From: Hydrogenimonas sp.
Lineage (GTDB): Bacteria; Campylobacterota; Campylobacteria; Campylobacterales; Hydrogenimonadaceae
Assembly: GCA_003945285.1 (NCBI GenBank)
Contig: AP019005.1
Span: forward strand, 1,936,001 to 2,000,000
Length of the DNA: 64,000 nt
Reading direction: 5' to 3'
In this document: one piece after another, positions 52,962 through 62,000 of the stretch
How the letters are laid out: each line of letters opens with the position of its first letter
Position numbering within the stretch: position 1 is the stretch's first letter
The notes under the pieces: model-generated
The model's input: the letters and a program-made list of their open reading frames with translations, nothing else
Told to the model about the DNA's origin: nothing
The model's database searches: none
Program-made: the position numbers and the translations under genes

Positions 52962-54719
52962 CTATCCATTCAAAAAGCCCACCGGTTTCTCTCCGTTTTC
53001 GAAGCTTCCGCCCTGCTCCTTCTTTATCTCCTCAATGAAATCCTCCACGGTAAAGAGCGGCTCATCTTTTACGGCAACCCTGTAGGATGTGTTTTTGACT
53101 ATGAGATTTATCTGACCTCCGGTAAGAGCATATTCTGCCAGCCTTTCTATATCGAAATCTTCAGAGTATGGAGCCTTTTCGGGCAGCATCTTTCGCCACA
53201 GCTCGGCTCTTTGTTTCCTGTCGGGCTTCCTGAAAGCGATCTTGTAGTTGAAACGGCGCGAAAAGGCGGTGTCGAGATTTTCGAGAAGGTTGGTCGTCGC
53301 TATAAGGACCCCTTCGAACCTCTCTATCTGTTCCAGAAAAATGTTCTGCATCTGGTTGTGCATCTTGTCCGCACTGCTGCCTGGGCCGGTGCTCCTGCCG
53401 CTTAGAAACTGGTCCGCCTCGTTTAGAAGCAGTACCGGTTCACTCTTCGACTTCTCGGCCAGCTCCCTGAAGGTGTCGAAAATCTTTCTTACATTCTTTT
53501 CACTCTCTCCTACATACATAGAGAGGATTTTGGAGCAGTCGAAGCTGAGTACCTGCCTCTTCATCGACTTTGCCAGAGAGAGCGCCGTCATCGTTTTACC
53601 GGTTCCCGGAGGGCCGTAGAATATGATTCTAGCATCGATATTTCCCGCTTTCCGGCGTATTCCCCACTCCTTCAGCCTCGTAGCCACCCTCTTGTCCATC
53701 TGCTTCAGCAGATACTCAAGGATTTCGCGTGTCTGCGGATGGAGCACGACATCGTCCAGTGTTGTTTTGGGATCTATCAGCTCGAATATATCCTGCTCTT
53801 TTACGAGCATGTCGAGCTTCAGTTTCGTACGCTTTTTCTTCTTCTGGGGGTGGATTATGTCATGTAGAATCTCTTCATTGATGAAAAAGGAGCGGGTAAT
53901 ACCCCCGAAGGGGTTCAGCATCTCGTCATAGTCTATTATCTCTTCGCTTACAAGCTTTGCACCCTCCTCCAGGAGAGCACGGTTTTTGAAGCGGTCATAC
54001 TCATCGTAGCTGACTATATCTATGAGGGTGTTCATATCGCGAAGGTTCCCCTCGCCGCCGGCATACTCCTCCTTCAAAAGGGCCAGGAAAATTATCTGCT
54101 CTTTGGTGTCGAGTCCCTTCTCTTTGAAGAACTCCTCCACTACGATAGGCTCTCTAGTAACGGCGACCCGCTCTTCTATCCTCTTCTCAAGCAGTCCCAG
54201 TTTGTTCTGCAGACGGCTCGCTCCGGCCGAAACAGCAGCATGTCCATGTCGGGGTGCACCCATTTTGGTATAGAGATCGATGCGCAGAAACTGATCCTGC
54301 AGATACTCGAGATGGTCGGTATAGGGTGTAATCTCCGGCAGCATAAGATCCAGATTTCCGTTCTCCAGCAGCTTCAGCAGCGCTACACTCGGACTCACCG
54401 ATGCGTGGAGTATCTCCAGCGTAGAGAGCTCACCTAGCTTGATGGAGTGGAAGCTGTTCTGTACAAGCCAACCAAGTTCAAGAAGGGAGCGTATCTTCCC
54501 GAGATGACGGACGTAACCGTAATCCTCATCTCCGTAGAGCTCCCCGAGCAGTTCGACTACACCGCTCTCTTCGCTCCCCTCTACGTAGCGTCTCGTTACA
54601 GCCTGGAGAATCTTCGCCTCCTCGGGAGTACATTTCAACTGTTCGAACAGGGGAGTGTTCTCGGGGTTCTCCGCCCTGATAAATTCCAAAAGATATCTCA
54701 TACGGGCATGATACACCAA
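52962..54719 (-). CDS. AAA-family ATPase
   Basis: A 585-residue protein with a helical N-terminal region (about 1-300) of no recognised family and a single AAA module: RIIFYGPPGTGKTMTALSLAKSM (Walker A near residue 370), VLLLNEADQFLSGRS (Walker B, with Asn-Glu in place of Asp-Glu) and FSRRFNYKIAFRKPDRKQRAELW (sensor/arginine finger region). It resembles the cytosolic FtsH/katanin-like AAA proteins without the protease. The start is uncertain: GTG at 54719 or ATG six codons later. The target is unknown. Confidence 0.83.
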   Translation of the reverse strand: MVYHARMRYLLEFIRAENPENTPLFEQLKCTPEEAKILQAVTRRYVEGSEESGVVELLGELYGDEDYGYVRHLGKIRSLLELGWLVQNSFHSIKLGELSTLEILHASVSPSVALLKLLENGNLDLMLPEITPYTDHLEYLQDQFLRIDLYTKMGAPRHGHAAVSAGASRLQNKLGLLEKRIEERVAVTREPIVVEEFFKEKGLDTKEQIIFLALLKEEYAGGEGNLRDMNTLIDIVSYDEYDRFKNRALLEEGAKLVSEEIIDYDEMLNPFGGITRSFFINEEILHDIIHPQKKKKRTKLKLDMLVKEQDIFELIDPKTTLDDVVLHPQTREILEYLLKQMDKRVATRLKEWGIRRKAGNIDARIIFYGPPGTGKTMTALSLAKSMKRQVLSFDCSKILSMYVGESEKNVRKIFDTFRELAEKSKSEPVLLLNEADQFLSGRSTGPGSSADKMHNQMQNIFLEQIERFEGVLIATTNLLENLDTAFSRRFNYKIAFRKPDRKQRAELWRKMLPEKAPYSEDFDIERLAEYALTGGQINLIVKNTSYRVAVKDEPLFTVEDFIEEIKKEQGGSFENGEKPVGFLNG

Positions 54720-54742
54720 GGGTATCGGGATGTCAAGATATT

Positions 54743-54828
54743 CCCCGAATCTCGAAATAGAGATAGAAGAGCTCGTTGCGATGCTTGCAGCCAGGCGGTT
54801 TCAAACTATTCTATTTCGAGATTTGGGG
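54743..54828 (-). repeat. Family-2 palindromic mobile element, short copy C
   Basis: An 86-bp deletion derivative bounded by CCCCGAATCTCGAAATAGA and, inverted, CCCCAAATCTCGAAATAGA. The inside retains the two subterminal parts (GATAGAAGAGCTCGTTGCGATGCTTGCAGCCAGGCGGTTTC) and lacks the middle hairpin. Flanks ATATTC and GATTCG share ATTC, a possible decayed duplication. It fills the gap between fadD and the AAA ATPase gene. Confidence 0.8.
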
Positions 54829-54846
54829 ATTCGGATGTAGCCCGGT

Positions 54847-56397
54847 CTAACTACCGGCCTCCTCTTTGAGCTGCTCCTTGAGCAGGCGTTTCAGAACTTT
54901 TCCGGTCGCGTTTTTCGGAAGCTCCTCTATGACTCTAAGCTCTTTGGGAATCTTGAAATTGGCGAGTCTCTCCTTGAGATAGGCTCTCAGCCTTCTGGTA
55001 TCTACAGACTCGTTTTCGGCACACTCTATGAAAGCTACCGGAACTTCACCCGACTTCTCGTCGGGCATACCGACTACGGCTGATGCCCCTACACCGTCGA
55101 ACGAATTTATCACCTCCTCTATCTCCCTGGGATAGATGTTTATACCTTTCGAGATGATGAGATCCTTTTTGCGGTCGACTATGAAGAGAAAGCCCTCCTC
55201 GTCAAGGTAGCCCATATCCCCTGTCAGAAGCCATCCGTTCACTATCGTCTCATCCGTCGCCGTCGGTCGGTTCAGATAGCCCTGCATCACATTGTCGCCG
55301 CTCACTATAATCTCTCCGATCTCACCGGTCGGAAGCTCCAGCATATTCTCGTCGACGATCTTTATCTGAACACCCGGGATTGCCGGGCCTACCGAAAGCG
55401 GTTTCTGTTTCCACGGCGGGTTTACCGAAACAACCGGTGAACATTCACTCAGTCCATACCCTTCGAGCAGTTTCGCCCGCTTGAACTTCGATGTAAATCT
55501 CTCTATCGTAGCCTCGCTCAAAGGTGCCGCACCGCTTACAAAGTAGCGGATTTTCTGAAACCACATGAAGTACCACGGCAATCTGGCACGGCTCAGCGCG
55601 TTGTATACGTCGGGAACTCCGACGAACATGGTGACACGCTTGAAAAGTATCTGCTTTATTATATTGCTGAAAGGCATAATCTTTCGGACAATTACGTAGG
55701 ATGCTCCGTAGTAGATGGGCATTATCACGGTCACGGTGAGGGTGAAGGCGTGAAACATCGGTAGGTAGACTATGAAGCGGTCTCTTCTGCTGAAATCGGT
55801 AAGCTCGCCTATGGCTTTGCAGTTGTGCATGATGTTTCGGAAGCTCAGCATCGCCCCTTTCGGGTTTCCGGTAGTTCCGGACGTGTAGATGATAACGGCC
55901 AGGTCGTCAATATCGGGACTCTCCATATGTTCATGGCTTTCGAGAATTTCGAATATCTCGTCGAATCCTATGTTTTTGTTGTCCAGCGCCTCATATTCAC
56001 CCTCCCAGACGACCCTCTCTATGGATGTGCTCTCCCAAAGAGGCTCCACTACATCTTTCTGCTCGGCCGATGCCATCATCATCTTCGCGCCGCAGTCGTT
56101 GAGTATGTATGCGACCTCCTCGCTCTTCAAAAAGGTGTTTACCGGTACCGCTACGGCTCCTATCTTCGTTATGGCGAAAAGGGAGATGACGAACTCTTTG
56201 GAGTTCTGCATGAATATCGCTACGCGGTCCCCTTTTTTAATGTCGGAGAGTTCGAGGAAACGGGCCAGTGTATCGACCTTCTTTTTGAGTCTCGAGTAGC
56301 TGAGTCTGTAATCCTCTACAAAAAGGGCCGGCCTCCCCCCGTGCCTTTCGGCATGACGGGCAAGCATCTCATAGAAGTTGCGGTAAGGGTACTCCAT
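54847..56397 (-). CDS. fadD: Long-chain fatty acid-CoA ligase
   Basis: An AMP-forming acyl-CoA synthetase, 516 residues. The P-loop IIYTSGTTGNPKGAMLS, the GYGLSECSPVVSVN motif, GEIIVSGDNVMQGYLN, GWLLTGDMGYLDEEGFLFIVDRKKDLIISKGINIYPREIE and the C-terminal lysine region LPKNATGKVLKRLL are all present. It starts on the base next to the fadL stop, so the two are co-transcribed. Together with fadL it would import and activate exogenous fatty acids. Confidence 0.92.
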   Translation of the reverse strand: MEYPYRNFYEMLARHAERHGGRPALFVEDYRLSYSRLKKKVDTLARFLELSDIKKGDRVAIFMQNSKEFVISLFAITKIGAVAVPVNTFLKSEEVAYILNDCGAKMMMASAEQKDVVEPLWESTSIERVVWEGEYEALDNKNIGFDEIFEILESHEHMESPDIDDLAVIIYTSGTTGNPKGAMLSFRNIMHNCKAIGELTDFSRRDRFIVYLPMFHAFTLTVTVIMPIYYGASYVIVRKIMPFSNIIKQILFKRVTMFVGVPDVYNALSRARLPWYFMWFQKIRYFVSGAAPLSEATIERFTSKFKRAKLLEGYGLSECSPVVSVNPPWKQKPLSVGPAIPGVQIKIVDENMLELPTGEIGEIIVSGDNVMQGYLNRPTATDETIVNGWLLTGDMGYLDEEGFLFIVDRKKDLIISKGINIYPREIEEVINSFDGVGASAVVGMPDEKSGEVPVAFIECAENESVDTRRLRAYLKERLANFKIPKELRVIEELPKNATGKVLKRLLKEQLKEEAGS

Positions 56398-57639
56398 TTA
56401 GAACCTGTATCCGAGTGAGATATTCGTCAAAATGGCTCCTCCCTTTTTAAAGGTACCGTTTATCCCGTTTTCGTTCGGCGGCGAGTAGACGGTTCTCTCG
56501 TTTTTGTGATCGTAAAGAATACTGAAACCGGCTTCGAAATCTCTGTCTATCTGCATTATGGCGCCGGCAGAGAATATATGGGCATCGGAGTCTGGAAGCT
56601 CGAAACCGAGAGTCGCTTCGGGAATAGGCGTCTCGTCGTATGAATATCCGGCCATTACGGTCCACTTTTCATCCAGGCGGTGTGTGACTCCTATGCGGAA
56701 TGTATTGGTATCGGACCAGTTTTTGTCTATGGGGCTGCCAAAAAATGCATCAACGGTACCGTCGTCGAAATAGAAATCCAGCTTTTCGTATGCAGACCAG
56801 TATGTTCTCTCATAGAGCAACTCCACCCTCGTATCCCCGAAGTTGTGGGCGGCAGCCAGCACCAAAGATGCCGGAAGCGGAACCGATACCCCGCCGGCCG
56901 TATCGTAGTAGGTAAGCTGCGGAGAGCCTACGGCGATGAAGCCGGTCGAACTCCCTTCAAGGTCCAGATCCACTTTCGAGCGATAGGTCACACTCAGCGT
57001 GGTTTCAGGCTGCGGTTTGAAAGATAGTGCGAGATTGTAGCCGTACTCTATTGTATCCCCGGTCATATTTTCGGCATACGCGTCGGCGAGATACGCTTTA
57101 ACCTTGCCGTCGCTGTAGATTCCCCGCAGACCTCCTCCTATGCTGAACCCGGGTGTCACCTCGTACGACACGGTCGGGTTGATCTCGATAACCCTCAGTG
57201 AAAACTCTTCCGCTTTCATCTTCTGTGCATCACTGTACCACTTTTTGGAGAGCCCTCCAGGCTCAACCAGCGAGAGTCCGAAACGCCATTTCTCGATCCT
57301 GGGGCTTACATAGTGGAAGTACGGCAGAAGAAAATTCTCCGTTTTGGAGTCGGCATCGGCCGGTACACCGGCTACGGTACCCCTATACTCCACTTTGGGC
57401 AGGTGTATATAGGTAAGCCCCGCCTCGAGCAGCGCATTACCTTCCACCCAGCTCATATTGGCTGGGTTGAAGTAGCTTGCATCGGCCGAGTCGGCACCGG
57501 CGACATATGCGGCGCATAGTGCCATCGAACGTGTCGACTGCTCGGGAATTTTGTAGGCACTCGCCTCTGCCGTAACGGCACAAATCGTACCGGCCGTCAA
57601 CGCTGCCAGGGTCCTGGAGAAAAGTTTCGGCTCTATCAT
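56398..57639 (-). CDS. fadL: FadL/OmpP1/TodX-family outer-membrane transporter
   Basis: A beta-barrel for long-chain fatty acids or other hydrophobic compounds. After a signal peptide the mature start YKIPEQSTRSMALCAAYVAGADSADASYFNPANMSWV is the family's N-terminal hatch with the NPA turn. The C-terminus KGGAILTNISLGYRF ends in the aromatic needed for barrel insertion. The ATG at MIEPKLF is preferred because AAGGA lies 6 bases upstream; a TTG six codons earlier is the alternative. Confidence 0.93.
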   Translation of the reverse strand: MIEPKLFSRTLAALTAGTICAVTAEASAYKIPEQSTRSMALCAAYVAGADSADASYFNPANMSWVEGNALLEAGLTYIHLPKVEYRGTVAGVPADADSKTENFLLPYFHYVSPRIEKWRFGLSLVEPGGLSKKWYSDAQKMKAEEFSLRVIEINPTVSYEVTPGFSIGGGLRGIYSDGKVKAYLADAYAENMTGDTIEYGYNLALSFKPQPETTLSVTYRSKVDLDLEGSSTGFIAVGSPQLTYYDTAGGVSVPLPASLVLAAAHNFGDTRVELLYERTYWSAYEKLDFYFDDGTVDAFFGSPIDKNWSDTNTFRIGVTHRLDEKWTVMAGYSYDETPIPEATLGFELPDSDAHIFSAGAIMQIDRDFEAGFSILYDHKNERTVYSPPNENGINGTFKKGGAILTNISLGYRF

Positions 57640-57692
57640 ACTGTTTCCTTGCGGCATTTTGTGACAATATTAGCGCAGATACGATAAAAAAT

Positions 57693-57705
57693 GATTAAAT
57701 TAATC
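57693..57705. promoter_or_regulatory. Palindrome between fadL and the lipase gene
   Basis: GATTAA-A-TTAATC is a perfect palindrome in the 132-base divergent intergenic region. A regulator bound here could control both the transporter/ligase operon and the lipase. Confidence 0.42.
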
Positions 57706-57771
57706 TTGACCTTAAAGTTAAAGTTATAAAATGTTTCGAAAGCATTCAAAATATGAAGGATGGTGGCAACG

Positions 57772-59862
57772 ATGAGAACATGGATGATAGCACTGGGAAG
57801 CGCGGCTATGCTTATGGTATCCGGTTGCGGTAATACCGGAGACAACTTCGATGCCGCGGATGCGGGCGGCGGCTACGTGATAATGGATACATACGGGGGC
57901 AACATCCCATACCCCAACGATATTCTCTTTGCACCCTCTGCCGGTCAGCCGGCCGACGGAACTCTCAACATTCCGTTCGATGCAAACGACTCCGACGCCG
58001 GCGTAAAAGCCGCACTGGACACACTCGACGGCTTCTCCACGACGGCGGCGATAAGCATAGGAGTGAGCGGTGATATCGACGACTCCACCCTGCCGGGCAA
58101 CGTAAGACTGTTCGAAGTGGCGGCTACGGAGTCCAATGCGACATCACCCGTTCCGATCGTAAAAGCCGTTCTCTCCGAGCTTACGTTCGGCACAGACTAT
58201 GTAGCGGCTCTCTCCGGAAACCGCATAGCCATTCTCCCCCTGAAGCCTCTAAAGAGCGGCAGCCACTATATGGTGCTGCTGACAGACGGCATAAAAGATC
58301 TCCGTGGACGCGCCGTCAGGCGGGACTACGTCACCTCCCTTCTTCTGAACAACACCACCCTCTTCGACGAGTCGGGAAATCCTGCCGTAATCTTAGACAG
58401 CGATCCGGCAACAAACAGGGAGAAGCTCCAGCAGCTTGCCGGACTCCAGCTGCTTGTGCAGCAGATGCTGGATGCAGCGGAACGTGACCGAAATATTTCG
58501 GCCGAAAACGTTTTGGCCGCATGGAGCTTCACTACCCAGACCATAGGCATAGTCGCCCGGGCATTCGCAGCAAAAAACGAAAACCGGGCCGTCCTGGCTC
58601 TTCAGGATACAAATTCGACATCAAAGGAGATACTTCTGGCAGCCGGCTACGACGTTAACAACACTATGAGCGGAAGTGCCGAGGTGTACGTCGGCACACT
58701 CTCGAATCTGCCCTACTATCTGGGCATACCGACCGAACAGAATCCGCTGGCTCCCCTTACGGACTCTTTCATCTTCGAAAACGGGAGTGATCTGCCCGTA
58801 GAGACCGGCAGGGTAACCGTTCCGGTTCTGGCGGCTCTCCCCTCCGCCGCTTCAGGGTGTACGGAGCCTACCGACGGCTGGCCCGTTGCGATTTTCCAGC
58901 ACGGCATAACAAGAAATCGTCTCGATGTACTGGCGATCTCCGAAGCTTTCGCAAGCATCTGCTACGCGGTAGTGGGGATAGATCTTCCCCTGCACGGTAT
59001 ATCCGACACGACAAACCCTCTTTATATGGGCAGCTACGAGAGAACTTTCAATCTCGATCTCCTGACCCAGGATGCAAACGAAACCGTTCTGGCGAAGGAG
59101 CCTGACGGAGAGCCGGACACTTCCGGAATACACTACATAAACTTTGTGAGCCTGCTTACGGCCAGGGACAACATCCGTCAGAGCACGTCGGACTACATCG
59201 CCCTCCAAAACGCCATCGCGGCGCCTATCGGCGTCAACTTCGACGCGACCAAAGTCGCCTATGTAGGACACTCCCTAGGAACGATCGCTCCGTTCGGATA
59301 CTTCGCACACCAGGATCTTGCCGGACTCTCGCTCAACTCCGTACTTCTCTCTATGCCGGGCGGCGGTATTACTGACATTATGGTCTATTCACAGACATTC
59401 GGAGATTCCGTTATAAAAGGGCTGGAGGATGCCGGCCTGAAACAGGGAACGGATGAGTTCAACTCTTTCCTCAACGCCATGCAGACGGTCCTGGACGATG
59501 CGGACCCGCTCAACTACGCAACAACGGTGGCGCAGAAGCAGAAGGTTCTGATACATGAAGTGAAAGATGACGACGTCATACCCAACAGTGTCGCTACCGC
59601 CCCGCTTGCCGGGGGTATGCCCCTGGTCAAGCTGATGGGTGCCGAAAATATAGTAGATTTGTTCCCGGCCGGTACGAATGCCGCTACGATCTATCCGGCC
59701 ACAAACGTGACCTACACCTTTTTCCAGAGCGGAAACCACCGCTCACTCTTCATACCGGACTATAACCTGAACGTCACGATCGAGATGCAGACAGAGATGG
59801 ACTCCTTCCTCTACTCGCAGGGGGCGGCCATAGATGCCAACCTCACGAGAATTATGAACTGA
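57772..59862 (+). CDS. VolA-like surface lipoprotein lipase/lysophospholipase
   Basis: A lipoprotein (MRTWMIALGSAAMLMVSGC, lipid Cys 19) with a Virulence-factor-lipase-type N-terminal domain (YPNDILFA, then TTAAISIGVSGDIDDSTLPGNVRLFEV) and an alpha/beta-hydrolase. The nucleophile is S501 in GHSLG; HEVKDDDVIPNSV carries the likely acid and GNHRSLF the likely histidine. The nearest known analogue is Vibrio VolA, a surface lysophospholipase coded beside fadL, and here too the gene is divergent from fadL-fadD. AAGGATGG precedes the chosen ATG; a start four codons earlier is possible. Confidence 0.84.
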   Translation: MRTWMIALGSAAMLMVSGCGNTGDNFDAADAGGGYVIMDTYGGNIPYPNDILFAPSAGQPADGTLNIPFDANDSDAGVKAALDTLDGFSTTAAISIGVSGDIDDSTLPGNVRLFEVAATESNATSPVPIVKAVLSELTFGTDYVAALSGNRIAILPLKPLKSGSHYMVLLTDGIKDLRGRAVRRDYVTSLLLNNTTLFDESGNPAVILDSDPATNREKLQQLAGLQLLVQQMLDAAERDRNISAENVLAAWSFTTQTIGIVARAFAAKNENRAVLALQDTNSTSKEILLAAGYDVNNTMSGSAEVYVGTLSNLPYYLGIPTEQNPLAPLTDSFIFENGSDLPVETGRVTVPVLAALPSAASGCTEPTDGWPVAIFQHGITRNRLDVLAISEAFASICYAVVGIDLPLHGISDTTNPLYMGSYERTFNLDLLTQDANETVLAKEPDGEPDTSGIHYINFVSLLTARDNIRQSTSDYIALQNAIAAPIGVNFDATKVAYVGHSLGTIAPFGYFAHQDLAGLSLNSVLLSMPGGGITDIMVYSQTFGDSVIKGLEDAGLKQGTDEFNSFLNAMQTVLDDADPLNYATTVAQKQKVLIHEVKDDDVIPNSVATAPLAGGMPLVKLMGAENIVDLFPAGTNAATIYPATNVTYTFFQSGNHRSLFIPDYNLNVTIEMQTEMDSFLYSQGAAIDANLTRIMN

Positions 59863-60714
59863 TCACCCCTCCTCCAGATCGTAAAGGGCGCGGATCTCCC
59901 GCGCCCAGATCGTATCGTCGATCGTCTCCAGGATCAGCGGGATATCATCCATTCTCGGATCGTTCATTATAAATCTGAAAGCGTCCCAGCCTATCTCTCC
60001 GCAGCCGAGAGAGTGGTGACGGTCAACCCGGCTTCCGAGCTTCGGCTTGGAGTCGTTTATGTGCATTCCCCGCAGGTACTCGAACCCTACGGTTTTGTCG
60101 AAAAGCGTCATCGTCTCTTCATAAGCCTCTTTCGTTCTGAGGTCGTAGCCGGCTGTAAAGGTGTGGCATGTATCGAGACAGACTCCCACGCGGCTCTTAT
60201 CTGAAACCTTGTCTATAAGATATGCCAGGTGCTCGAACCTGTGGCCCAGGTTGCTCCCCTGGCCGGCGGTATTCTCGATGACGAGCGTCACACCCTCCGT
60301 CTCGTTCAAAGCTATGTTCATAGAGTCTGCAATACGGTCCAGGCACTCCTCTTCGCCTATCTTTTTCAGGTGGCTTCCCGGATGGAAGTTCAGCTTGTCC
60401 AGACCCAGCTGCCCGCATCTTCTTACCTCGTCTATGAAAGCGTCGAGACTCTTTTTTCGCTTCTCCTCTTCCGGGTGGCCCAGGTTTATCAGGTAGCTGT
60501 CGTGTGGCAGAACGTGCTTCGGCTCTATGCCGCTCGCTTCTAGATTCTTTTTGAAGAGCTCTATAGTTTCGTCATCCAGCGGTTTCGCACTCCACTGGCG
60601 CTGATTCTTCGTAAAAAGTGCGAAGGCTTTTGCGCCTATCTCCTTCGCATTCAACGGGGCGTTGTAGACTCCCCCGGAGGCTGAAACGTGCGCTCCGACA
60701 TATTTTTTGGACAT
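59863..60714 (-). CDS. nfo: Endonuclease IV (AP endonuclease)
   Basis: Cuts DNA at abasic sites, the step after uracil removal. The 283 residues carry the zinc ligands of the TIM-barrel family: [61 protein letters not shown] and ILET. It is convergent with the lipase gene; the two stop codons abut. Confidence 0.97.
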   Translation of the reverse strand: MSKKYVGAHVSASGGVYNAPLNAKEIGAKAFALFTKNQRQWSAKPLDDETIELFKKNLEASGIEPKHVLPHDSYLINLGHPEEEKRKKSLDAFIDEVRRCGQLGLDKLNFHPGSHLKKIGEEECLDRIADSMNIALNETEGVTLVIENTAGQGSNLGHRFEHLAYLIDKVSDKSRVGVCLDTCHTFTAGYDLRTKEAYEETMTLFDKTVGFEYLRGMHINDSKPKLGSRVDRHHSLGCGEIGWDAFRFIMNDPRMDDIPLILETIDDTIWAREIRALYDLEEG

Positions 60715-60791
60715 ATTACTCCTTTTACATTACATTCTTTATGATACACTTTTACAAGCAAGCCCCGTTAAGGGCATAAGAGCTCTGCTAT

Positions 60792-61271
60792 CTATCTCTC
60801 CGTTATTTTTATTAATATGTTGTTAAGACGGTCCTTGAATCTGACCGAGCTTTTATCGAAGGTGTAGATTATATCGAATCTACCCTCTTTTTCTATATGC
60901 TGCACCGACTCTTCTCCCCGCCTTTGCAAGTTTTCGCCGCCGAATATGGGTGATTTGGAAAAAATATTTTTCAAAGTTCCGGGCGGATACTCCGCTTTGA
61001 GATACTTTCTGTAAAACTCACCTTCGGACATACACATGGAGTCAACGCATACCCTTCTGCCTATACTGAGAGTGAATGCAGGGCGGCCCGAGGAGTAAAT
61101 CTGTACTTTCGTACTATTTTTTCCGCGGAATATGAAACCCATATCTGCATATTTGAGTAGCGGGGATTTCAAAACTATCAGGGCAGGCTGCGGCTTTTCG
61201 TAATATTTTGTACTGCACCCTGCAAAGATGAGAAAAGATAGTATAAAAGCGATCGAAAGGGCGCGTTTCAA
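60792..61271 (-). CDS. Small lipoprotein of unknown function
   Basis: A lipoprotein signal (MKRALSIAFILSFLIFAGC, Cys 19) leads a 140-residue mature part with ADMGFIFRGKNSTKVQIYSSGRPAFTLSIGRRVCVDSMCMSEGEFYRKYLKAEYPPGTLKNIF. Small lipoproteins with this kind of sequence occur in Campylobacterota, but no function is known to me. It is probably attached to the outer membrane. Confidence 0.78.
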   Translation of the reverse strand: MKRALSIAFILSFLIFAGCSTKYYEKPQPALIVLKSPLLKYADMGFIFRGKNSTKVQIYSSGRPAFTLSIGRRVCVDSMCMSEGEFYRKYLKAEYPPGTLKNIFSKSPIFGGENLQRRGEESVQHIEKEGRFDIIYTFDKSSVRFKDRLNNILIKITER

Positions 61272-61334
61272 TTTCTTCCTTTTTGCATTTGGGAGATGTT
61301 GCCTTAATTTTATAGTATTTTAAGTTAAATAGAC

Positions 61335-61340
61335 TATAAT
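61335..61340 (+). promoter_or_regulatory. -10 element of tRNA-Glu
   Basis: A consensus TATAAT 21 bases before the mature tRNA, in an AT-rich stretch. Confidence 0.6.
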
Positions 61341-61361
61341 TTCACCCACAAAGCCGTTGAT

Positions 61362-61437
61362 GGCCCCTTCATCTAGCGGTCCAGGATGCAAGGTTTTCAT
61401 CCTTGTCACAGGGGTTCGAGTCCCCTAGGGGTCACCA
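61362..61437 (+). tRNA. tRNA-Glu (anticodon TTC)
   Basis: A 76-nt tRNA with encoded CCA. The acceptor GGCCCCT/AGGGGTC has one G-T pair; the anticodon arm is CAAGG-TTTTCAT-CCTTG and the T arm CAGGGG-TTCGAGT-CCCCT. It resembles bacterial tRNA-Glu throughout. Its last 13 bases overlap the 3' end of the gene on the other strand. Confidence 0.95.
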
Positions 61438-61937
61438 CTTTGTCCTCTTTTTAACACTTGATCCACAATTTTTTCTGATAACCCCAACAATTCATAGACT
61501 TTTTTCCGCATGCGTTTCGCATGCGTCCCCTGCCAGTAGATTTTTCCACATTTCGGACACTGCCGGAAACCGTTCAGCCAGCGGTAAGTCTCTTTCGGTA
61601 TGGAGCCGAAACACTCCTCTTTTTTGATAGACAGAAGCTCCCTGTTGCAGCAGAGAGAGCGGCGAAAAGGTCTGGCGTATCTTGCAAGATCGAATATCGC
61701 ACTTATTCTCTTTACCTGTTTCACGGCATCTTCGCATCTTAAAAGAACTATAGACCCGGGAGCCCTCTCATGGAGCCTTCTGTCGCAGGTTACTCCTATG
61801 CGGCCGAATCTGCACCTGGCGACTATTTCATCGTCCGAAATATCGTTCCTGTAGTATGTATCGAACCCGAGCATCCTTAGATACTTCGCGACCCTGGCCA
61901 GGTGAACGTCGCAGACAAACTTTATTTCTATATTCAT
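61425..61937 (-). CDS. Mut7-C RNase-domain protein
   Basis: A 170-residue protein of the Mut7-C family: a PIN-like fold with conserved acidic residues (FVCDVHLARVAKYLRMLGFDTYY, DDEIVARC) and a C-terminal zinc ribbon (CNRELLS, then FRQCPKCGKIYWQGTHAKRM). The family is thought to act on RNA; substrates are unknown. The ATG at MNIEIK is selected because CAGGAGGG lies 4-5 bases before it. The stop codon lies within the complement of the tRNA-Glu 3' end. Confidence 0.87.
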   Translation of the reverse strand: MNIEIKFVCDVHLARVAKYLRMLGFDTYYRNDISDDEIVARCRFGRIGVTCDRRLHERAPGSIVLLRCEDAVKQVKRISAIFDLARYARPFRRSLCCNRELLSIKKEECFGSIPKETYRWLNGFRQCPKCGKIYWQGTHAKRMRKKVYELLGLSEKIVDQVLKRGQSGDP

Positions 61938-62000
61938 ACCCTCCTGCAATATTGTGAGCTCAAGCCGTTTTTTTGACCGTTTTCAACCCATACCGCAGGC

